Origin: an uncultured Steroidobacter sp.
GTDB lineage: Bacteria > Pseudomonadota > Gammaproteobacteria > Steroidobacterales > Steroidobacteraceae
DNA: 12,435 nucleotides
Direction of reading: 5' to 3'
Assembly: GCA_946478975.1 (NCBI GenBank)
Contig: CAMLEO010000214.1
Span: forward strand, 1-12,435
Shown here: one piece after another, positions 8,023 through 12,435 of the stretch
Position numbering within the stretch: position 1 is the stretch's first letter
How the letters are laid out: every line of letters begins with the position of its first letter
Position numbers and translations under genes: made by a program
Notes under the pieces: generated by a model
Database searches by the model: none
The model's input: only the letters and a program-made list of their open reading frames with translations
Told to the model about the DNA's origin: nothing

Positions 8023-9090
8023 CTACGCTCCCTTCGCGACCGGCTCGGCGATGCTCACTTCCTCACCGTCTTCGAGGTATTGCGCACCGTCCGTGATGAC
8101 CTGCTCGCCGGCTTTGATGCCGTCGGTCAGCGCGACGCGATCGCCTTCGATGAAGGCCACTTCCACTTCGCGTCGACGTGCGTGCTTCTGATCGAGCACA
8201 TACACCTGTGCCTTGCGTCCGCTGCCTTCGACAATCGCGCCGATCGGAACGTAAATGCGCTCGCCCACCTTGGCAGTGGAAGGAATGATGGTGAGCTTGG
8301 CGACCAGTCCGCTCTTCAGCGGCAGGTCGACCGGGTCCAGCGACACTTCGATACCAAACATGCCGCTGCCGCTATCCGCCGCACCGGAGACTTCCGTCAC
8401 TCGGCCGCTCAATGTTTGGCCGGGCAGCGCATCCAGGCGAATCTGCGCCTCGTCGCCGAGCTTCACTTGCACGATTTCTCGATCGGCGAGGCCGGTACGC
8501 ACGATGAAACCTTTGTCTTGCGAGCCGAGCACCAGGATCGGCGCGCCCGCCTGCACCAGCTCTCGTTCTTCAGCGAGCCGGCGAAGTACGGTGCCGTCGT
8601 GCGGGGCGACGATGGTCGCGTAGCTCCAGTTGAACTTCGCTGAGTTCAGCGACGCTTCCGCAAGTGCGGTCTGCGTGCGCAAGTCCTGCAGCTGTTCGAG
8701 GCTGATGACTTTATCGGCGTATAAACGTTCGCCGCGTTCCAGGTCGCGCCGCGCCTTCTCGTGCGACTGCTGCGCCTGTTCGACTTGAGCATTGATCTCC
8801 GCCTGCTCGATCTCGGCCAGCTTCTGGCCCTTGCGAACTCGATCGCCTTCGTTGACCGGCAATTGTTTGATCACGCCGCCGACTTTGAACGACAGGCGAA
8901 TCTCATCTTCGTTTGCGAGTAATCCATTGGTTCGAATTGAGGGTGCTGACGGCCCGGGCACGGCTTCCACGACGCGCACAGGCGCAAGCTCGACGTGTTC
9001 CTCTTGCCCAGCTGACTGACCGCACGCGGCAATGCCGACCAGGCTGGCGGAGAGCAGCAGCGGAAATAGAATGTTTGTTAGACGCGGCAT
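8023..9090 (-). CDS. RND pump periplasmic adaptor (membrane-fusion lipoprotein)
   Basis: The 355-residue adaptor links an RND permease to an outer-membrane channel. It has a lipoprotein signal with lipobox IAAC, the acylated Cys being C23. It is followed by the first half of a lipoyl domain (about 58-97, with NEGDRVRKGQKLAEIE), an alpha-helical hairpin (about 97-152) that would meet the channel, the second lipoyl half (APHDGTV at 162-168), and beta-barrel and membrane-proximal domains to the C-terminus. This is the order of the HlyD/AcrA family. ATG at 9090 is chosen over an in-frame TTG at 9096 because GGGAG lies exactly 7 bases upstream of the ATG and too close to the TTG. The start follows the channel gene's stop by 2 bases, and the permease follows after 2 bases, so the three are one transcript. 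Confidence 0.95.
   Translation of the reverse strand: MPRLTNILFPLLLSASLVGIAACGQSAGQEEHVELAPVRVVEAVPGPSAPSIRTNGLLANEDEIRLSFKVGGVIKQLPVNEGDRVRKGQKLAEIEQAEINAQVEQAQQSHEKARRDLERGERLYADKVISLEQLQDLRTQTALAEASLNSAKFNWSYATIVAPHDGTVLRRLAEERELVQAGAPILVLGSQDKGFIVRTGLADREIVQVKLGDEAQIRLDALPGQTLSGRVTEVSGAADSGSGMFGIEVSLDPVDLPLKSGLVAKLTIIPSTAKVGERIYVPIGAIVEGSGRKAQVYVLDQKHARRREVEVAFIEGDRVALTDGIKAGEQVITDGAQYLEDGEEVSIAEPVAKGA
8028..8032 (-). promoter_or_regulatory. Ribosome binding site of the RND permease
   Basis: GGGAG on the minus strand lies inside the last codons of the adaptor gene, 7 bases before the permease ATG. It fixes the start at 8020 and implies coupled translation. Confidence 0.8.
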
Positions 9091-9092
9091 GA

Positions 9093-10517
9093 TCAAACTC
9101 CCGGATCCAGCGGGATGTCTCCCGCCGAAGTCGCGTATTCCAGCTCGGCGCGGCGCGCGAGCACGTTGAAGCGGGTGACGTTGTGATTGAGCTCGGCGCT
9201 GGTCAGCGCGCTGCGAGCATCGATGAATTCAACCTGGCTGATGACGCCTTCGTCGCGCTTGCGACTGGCGATGCGGAAAGCGGCACGGGCGGCGTCGACG
9301 CGAGCGGCGGCGGTTGCGAGTGAATCGCGTGCCGTCGTGAGGCGATCGTAGGATTGCTGGACTTCCAGGCGGATCTGCTGCGCGATCTCTTCCTGTCGCA
9401 GCACCAATTGTTTCTCGGCCGCTCGGGCCTGATTGACGCGTGCCGTGTCACCGCCGCCGTCGAAAATGCGCCAGGTGAAGATCAGCGACGCCGTGCCGAA
9501 GTTATAACCATCGCCAAAGCGATAGTTCTCGCCCTGCGTGCCGCCATCGAGACCAAGCGACAGCGTCGGCCACTTTTGTTTGCGGGCGATGCGCACCTGT
9601 TCTTCGCTCGCGCGGCGCAGTTGTTCCACTTGTGCGATCTCCGGGCGGCGGTCGAGCGCGGACGACCACAGCTGTTCCAGTGCCGCGTCCGCAGCCGTCA
9701 CATTCGCAGGCGGTGACGAGGCTTCGATATTCGAACGCAGCTCACGATTCAGCAAGAAGTTGAAATAGCTTTGAGCCTGCAGGGAGAGGTTGGCGGCGTC
9801 GCGCTTTTGTTGCTCGACATCCAGCATTTCGGCTTTGGCTCGCAACACCAGGTCTTCGGTGATCTTGCCGTTGCTGAACAACGATTCGTTGACGCGCAGG
9901 TTTTCACGCAGCAGTGCTTCGCTGGCCGCAACGATCTCGACCGAGTTGCGCGCTTTGAGCCAATCAACATAGGCGACAGTGATATCTCGGCGCAGTGCTC
10001 GCGCAACGGCCATGCGATTGAAGCTGCTTGCGTCGAGCAACGCGCGTTGAGCACGAACGGCCGCGGGAATCGCCGGAGCATAGATAGGCTGGCGCACCAC
10101 GACTCGCGTGTCCTGCTCTTCGGGGCGCAGGAATGGAATCGAAGTGTCGGAGATCTGTGGAAAGCGCGCCGGCTGTCCCTGCGCGACCAGCAATTCGTTG
10201 AGCGACGAGTAGACGGGATTGAGCGCGGTTCCCAAAGGAACATCGATCTCACGTCCGCCGTCGGCGCGCGTGTAGCGCGCTTCGAGCGACAACTGCGGAA
10301 AGAATCGCGCTCGTGCTTCGGCCAGCGCCTGCGCCGACTTTTCGACTTCCAGGTGCTGGCTTTGTAACGCGAGGTTACTGCGCAGACCTTCGGCGACGTA
10401 ATTTGCGACCACCGTGTCGAAGTCGCCCTCGATCACGGGCTGCGCGCTGGCGGCCCAGGCCACGCAGGACAGACCGAGGGCCAAGAATCGCGCCGTGAGT
10501 TTTCCCCGCTTCTTCAT
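9093..10517 (-). CDS. TolC-family outer-membrane efflux channel
   Basis: The 474-residue outer-membrane factor has a cleavable signal peptide (MKKRGK, hydrophobic core, cleavage after AASA near residue 25). It has two tandem OEP repeats. The first ends its helical part near the VVVRQPIYAP strand; the second contains the typical SLIFTWRIFDGG strand followed by a long Ala/Gln/Glu-rich coiled coil (EKQLVLRQEEIAQQIR). This gives the trimeric barrel and periplasmic tunnel of tripartite pumps. I take the ATG at 10517, because GGGG and AGG precede it and the signal peptide starts directly. The in-frame ATG at 10538 has no visible Shine-Dalgarno and would add seven residues. It is the first gene of the efflux operon, ahead of adaptor and permease, and lies just behind the TetR-type gene. 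Lengths and motifs are normal for the family. Confidence 0.95.
   Translation of the reverse strand: MKKRGKLTARFLALGLSCVAWAASAQPVIEGDFDTVVANYVAEGLRSNLALQSQHLEVEKSAQALAEARARFFPQLSLEARYTRADGGREIDVPLGTALNPVYSSLNELLVAQGQPARFPQISDTSIPFLRPEEQDTRVVVRQPIYAPAIPAAVRAQRALLDASSFNRMAVARALRRDITVAYVDWLKARNSVEIVAASEALLRENLRVNESLFSNGKITEDLVLRAKAEMLDVEQQKRDAANLSLQAQSYFNFLLNRELRSNIEASSPPANVTAADAALEQLWSSALDRRPEIAQVEQLRRASEEQVRIARKQKWPTLSLGLDGGTQGENYRFGDGYNFGTASLIFTWRIFDGGGDTARVNQARAAEKQLVLRQEEIAQQIRLEVQQSYDRLTTARDSLATAAARVDAARAAFRIASRKRDEGVISQVEFIDARSALTSAELNHNVTRFNVLARRAELEYATSAGDIPLDPGV
9098..9102 (-). promoter_or_regulatory. Ribosome binding site of the adaptor gene
   Basis: GGGAG on the minus strand, inside the end of the channel gene, stands 7 bases before ATG 9090. 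The same sequence and spacing precede the permease gene. It decides in favour of ATG 9090 over TTG 9096. Confidence 0.78.
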
Positions 10518-10554
10518 CCTTGCCCCATCGAGTCGCATCAGTTGTTTAGCCGTT

Positions 10555-10567
10555 AGACAAGTGTCAA
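10555..10567 (-). promoter_or_regulatory. Operator-like inverted repeat over a -35 box upstream of the efflux operon
   Basis: On the minus strand a perfect TTGACA (plus 10562-10567) begins a short inverted repeat TGACA-CT-TGTCT, of which GACA/TGTC is exact. This resembles the palindrome before tetR (TGACA-GTG-TGTCA), but the arms are 2 rather than 3 bases apart. No convincing -10 follows at 16-18 bases (CAACTG at 17). It is a plausible promoter and repressor site for the pump genes. The weak -10 and the different arm spacing keep confidence moderate. Confidence 0.4.
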
Positions 10568-10576
10568 AAATCAGGC

Positions 10577-10600
10577 AAATAAAAACCAGCGTCAGCCGGC
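10577..10600 (-). terminator. Small Rho-independent terminator candidate after tetR
   Basis: Read on the minus strand, CCGGC pairs with GCTGG (one G-U pair) around a 4-base loop, TGAC, which holds the tetR stop codon. A TTTTTATTT tract follows. The stem is only 5-6 bp, so termination may be partial. If real, it separates tetR from the efflux genes and implies that they have their own promoter. Confidence 0.45.
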
Positions 10601-11251
10601 GAACGGCGGCTTGGCGCCGGCCAACGTGTAGCGAATCAAATCGATGGCCTGCTGGGTCAGCTGCGTCACGCTGATCCCGACCTCGGCGAGAGGCTGCGCT
10701 TTGGTCAGCGCGATCTGCAGCAGCCCGTGGGTGAAGCCCCAGAGTACGCGTGACGTAACTTCCGGATCGCCAATGCCGGTCCGGATGCTGCCGTCCCGCT
10801 GGCCCGCGAGCAGGGCCTCGATGACGACGTGGTGGATCTTGTTGCCCATTTCGAGCGCCGAGCTTTCATAGGTATTGCGCTCCGGGCTGCCCATCGCGCG
10901 CAGTTCCAGGCGCGCGCAAGCATCGAAATAATGGGGATATTCCAGGCCAAAGGCCATGTAGGCGCGGCCGATGCCTTCGATCTGATCGAGGCCGGTGCGC
11001 GCGCGCGAGCTGGCTTCCTCGAATCGCGTGCGGAGCACCTGCATGGCGCGCTCCACGATGGCGAAGTGCAGCTCTCGCTTGTCCTTGAAGTACACGTAGA
11101 CGAGCGCGCGGCTCAGGCGGGCATTGCGCGCGACGCTGTCCATGGTGACCTCGTCCCAGCCCACTTCGCGATACAGGGCCTCGGCTGCATCCACAATCTC
11201 GTTGCGGCGGCGGTCTTTCTCTTCCTGGCGGCGGTCGGCGATGTAGGACAT
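10592..11251 (-). CDS. TetR/AcrR-family transcriptional regulator
   Basis: The 219-residue product has an N-terminal TetR DNA-binding domain. Helix 1 is in RRRNEIVDAAEALYREVGW (15-32), followed by the helix-turn-helix at about 36-58 (TMDSVARNARLSRALVYVYF) and the closing KDKREL segment. The C-terminal ~150 residues would form the ligand-binding and dimerisation domain. Such proteins usually repress a neighbouring pump and release DNA when an effector binds. The ATG at 11251 is chosen over GTG 11278, because that GTG lies within the promoter and palindrome (-35 TTGACA at 11281-11286), and a -10 (CATGAT, 11258-11263) ends 7 bases before the ATG. No Shine-Dalgarno is present, which fits a leaderless mRNA. 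It is on the same strand as, and directly upstream of, the tolC-adaptor-permease operon, its probable target. Effector unknown. Confidence 0.92.
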   Translation of the reverse strand: MSYIADRRQEEKDRRRNEIVDAAEALYREVGWDEVTMDSVARNARLSRALVYVYFKDKRELHFAIVERAMQVLRTRFEEASSRARTGLDQIEGIGRAYMAFGLEYPHYFDACARLELRAMGSPERNTYESSALEMGNKIHHVVIEALLAGQRDGSIRTGIGDPEVTSRVLWGFTHGLLQIALTKAQPLAEVGISVTQLTQQAIDLIRYTLAGAKPPFAG

Positions 11252-11257
11252 GGCGCG

Positions 11258-11286
11258 ATCATGCGCCAGTCCTGACACACTGTCAA
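11258..11286 (-). promoter_or_regulatory. Promoter of the tetR-type gene
   Basis: On the minus strand a perfect -35 TTGACA (plus 11281-11286) and a -10 CATGAT (plus 11258-11263, four of six matches) are separated by exactly 17 bases. Transcription starting about 7 bases past the -10 would begin at or next to the ATG (11251), giving a leaderless message. The intergenic space behind the DegV-type gene is only about 50 bases, so a promoter here is well placed. Confidence 0.65.
11273..11285. promoter_or_regulatory. Palindromic operator candidate for the TetR-type regulator
   Basis: TGACA-CAC-TGTCA is a perfect 5+5 inverted repeat with a 3-base centre. It overlaps the tetR -35 box and the start of the spacer, so bound protein would block RNA polymerase. 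TetR-family proteins often repress their own genes from such sites. A related half-site pair lies before tolC. Confidence 0.55.
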
Positions 11287-11301
11287 CGAATGGATTTGTG
11301 T

Positions 11302-12327
11302 CTAGGTATCGGGCAGCAGTTCATTCAGATAAGGCTGGACACCCACCACCAGGGTGCCCGGGCCGCCGTGCACGCTCAAGGTGCTGCCGACCGGCATGAT
11401 GAACGACGAGCGGATGTTCGGATGGGCCAGGCGCAGCCGCTCCAGCAACTCGATGGCCTTCGCCTCGGCGCCGGCGTGGCCGATGCCGATTCGATACGCC
11501 AGCTGCCCGTTCATTCGCGAAGTGATGAATCGAACGAACTTGTCTTGCAGGCGCTCGCGCCCGAACAGCGTACCGCCGGGCGCGATTCTCCCATCTTCGT
11601 GAGTCGTCAGGACCGGCGTGAGCCGCAGGAACTCGGCGACCGACTTCACCGAAGGCTTTACGCGGCCGCCGCGGACGGCGTAGTCCAACGATCCAATCAA
11701 TGCGTACGTCCGCGTGAGCGGAATCATCTTTTGAAGGGCGGTCGTGATCTGCGCGACATCTTGATCTCTCGCGGCCAGCTCGGCGGCATACATCGCGAGC
11801 AAGCCTTGACCGATCGACGCGTTACCCGAGTCCACGACTTCGATGCTGTCGCGAATCCTCGTTCGTTCCGCCGCCGCGCGCGCCGCGTTGAATGTGCCAC
11901 TCACTTTGGTTGTCACATTGATGGAAACAACGCCGTTGAAGTGAGTCGCGAGAAATTCGAACTGGCGGCGGAAGTCGCCCGACGGCGGTTGTGACGTTTT
12001 CGGATGCGTGCGATTGCGCGTCATCTCGGCCAGAAACTCTTCCGAGGACATGCCGCTCTTGTCGAGATAACTCTGCTCGCCGAAATGAATGCGCAGCGGC
12101 ACCGTGTGAATGCCGAGCTCTTCGAGCATGTCTTCGGGAATGTCAGCGACCGAGTCGGTGACGATCGCGACTTTGCGGCCGCGGATGTGGACCGCATGTT
12201 GTTGCCGCTGCATGTCATCGGCTTTTTGCCCGGTGACCGAGCCAAACCGGCCGGCGATGCGAAACACTTCCGACGGATCGTTCACGTGAATGTGAACTTT
12301 GGATTTGCGCGGTGTACCCGCCAGCAC
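11302..12327 (-). CDS. DegV/FakB-type fatty-acid-binding domain with the end of a FakA domain; probably 3' part of an interrupted fusion
   Basis: This open stretch encodes 341 residues from a GTG. Residues 1-44 are not a normal start: VHIHVNDP (11-18) and RFGSVTGQKADDMQ are the end of the FakA middle/C-terminal region. A complete DegV domain follows from residue 52: VAIVTDS (53-59), TSQPPSGDF (111-119), TTKVSGTFNAA (139-149), VVDSGNASIGQG (164-175), SLDYAVRGGRV (213-223) and the C-terminal HGGPG (320-324). DegV/FakB proteins bind a fatty acid, which FakA phosphorylates to acyl-phosphate for phospholipid synthesis. The GTG has no Shine-Dalgarno and lies inside conserved FakA sequence, so it may not be a real start; an in-frame ATG at 12213 is also without one. 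The homologous frame continues upstream through a TAA at 12400-12402. The DegV domain itself looks intact. The tetR promoter follows the stop within 20 bases. Confidence 0.75.
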   Translation of the reverse strand: MLAGTPRKSKVHIHVNDPSEVFRIAGRFGSVTGQKADDMQRQQHAVHIRGRKVAIVTDSVADIPEDMLEELGIHTVPLRIHFGEQSYLDKSGMSSEEFLAEMTRNRTHPKTSQPPSGDFRRQFEFLATHFNGVVSINVTTKVSGTFNAARAAAERTRIRDSIEVVDSGNASIGQGLLAMYAAELAARDQDVAQITTALQKMIPLTRTYALIGSLDYAVRGGRVKPSVKSVAEFLRLTPVLTTHEDGRIAPGGTLFGRERLQDKFVRFITSRMNGQLAYRIGIGHAGAEAKAIELLERLRLAHPNIRSSFIMPVGSTLSVHGGPGTLVVGVQPYLNELLPDT

Positions 12328-12435
12328 CAGCGACGAGCCGAGCGAAGCCAGCTGCTCGCGCAGCTTGCGGCGATCGATATTGGCGCCGCTGTTGGTGCAT
12401 TAGGTGCAGACGCGATGTGACAGATCGTGAGCTTC
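12328..12435 (-). pseudogene. FakA (DAK2 kinase) C-terminal coding remnant with an in-frame TAA, cut by window edge
   Basis: The frame of the DegV-type gene continues upstream without a shift. It reads NIDRRKLREQLASLGSSLV just before the GTG and, before that, CTNSGA. A TAA stop stands at 12400-12402, and beyond it EAHDLSHRVCT runs open to the edge. The flanking residues match the FakA pattern (GYCTE..., five residues, then G-x-N-[LI]-D and an REQL-type helix, then a GDSLV-type strand) with the correct spacing if the TAA replaces one residue, typically Glu. A single G-to-T change (GAA to TAA) would explain it. An ATG overlaps the stop (TAATG) but is out of frame. Either the gene is interrupted or the base call is wrong. 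Confidence 0.6.

Noticed and set aside
6899..8191. Long plus-strand open frame (430 codons) opposite the RND permease and adaptor genes
   Set aside because: It is antisense to well-supported genes, has an Arg/His/Ala-rich composition typical of the complementary frame of GC-rich genes, and shows no recognisable domain.
12215..12400. Start codon overlapping the TAA (TAATG) as a restart for the DegV-type gene
   Set aside because: That ATG is out of frame with the DegV sequence and leads to a 61-residue Arg/Ala-rich shadow peptide.
1..12435. CRISPR arrays, tRNA genes, insertion sequences, phage or toxin-antitoxin modules
   Set aside because: I found no spaced direct repeats, transposase motifs, cloverleaf-like sequences or small paired genes; the window reads as ordinary chromosomal genes.

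Overview
The window is GC-rich, gene-dense DNA from a Gram-negative bacterium. It encodes Sec-exported periplasmic proteins, a lipoprotein adaptor and a TolC-type outer-membrane channel. The protein families and codon use suggest a gammaproteobacterium, perhaps near the Steroidobacter/Nevskia/Xanthomonas side of the class. That placement is an inference from style, not from a marker gene. No gap between genes exceeds about 140 bases. I see no tRNA, rRNA, CRISPR array, insertion sequence or phage gene.

Left part (1-1224, + strand): three tightly packed genes. They are the 3' end of a metallophosphoesterase, a small exported monohaem cytochrome c and an exported single-domain rhodanese, the last two overlapping at TGATG. 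They look like one operon for a periplasmic redox or sulfur task whose substrate is unknown. A 137-base gap follows, then a 775-aa exported protein with ankyrin-like and TPR-like helical repeats and no recognised function (1362-3689). It converges on the next gene with 7 bases between stop codons, and a perfect 7-bp hairpin sits over the two ends.

Middle part (3697-10517, - strand): read 5' to 3' on the minus strand, the order is tolC-like channel, lipoprotein membrane-fusion adaptor, RND permease (AcrB/HAE type with intact proton-relay residues), and then, after 94 bases, a PLP enzyme of the cystathionine gamma-synthase/beta-lyase family. The three efflux genes are packed within a few bases of each other and form a complete tripartite pump. 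The PLP enzyme may be cotranscribed, but nothing in the sequence requires it.

Right part (10539-12435, - strand): a TetR/AcrR-type regulator lies just upstream of the pump, on the same strand. Two TGACA/TGTCA inverted repeats lie over consensus TTGACA -35 boxes, one before tetR and one before tolC. This suggests one repressor controlling itself and the pump. The tetR -10 lies so close to its ATG that the mRNA is probably leaderless. A small hairpin with a U-tract lies between tetR and tolC. Upstream of tetR is a DegV/FakB-type fatty-acid-binding domain gene fused to the C-terminal end of a FakA (DAK2-kinase) protein. The FakA reading frame continues to the window edge but is interrupted by one in-frame TAA at 12400-12402. 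This is either a real nonsense mutation in a FakA-FakB fusion or a sequencing error, and it is the most unusual thing in the window.
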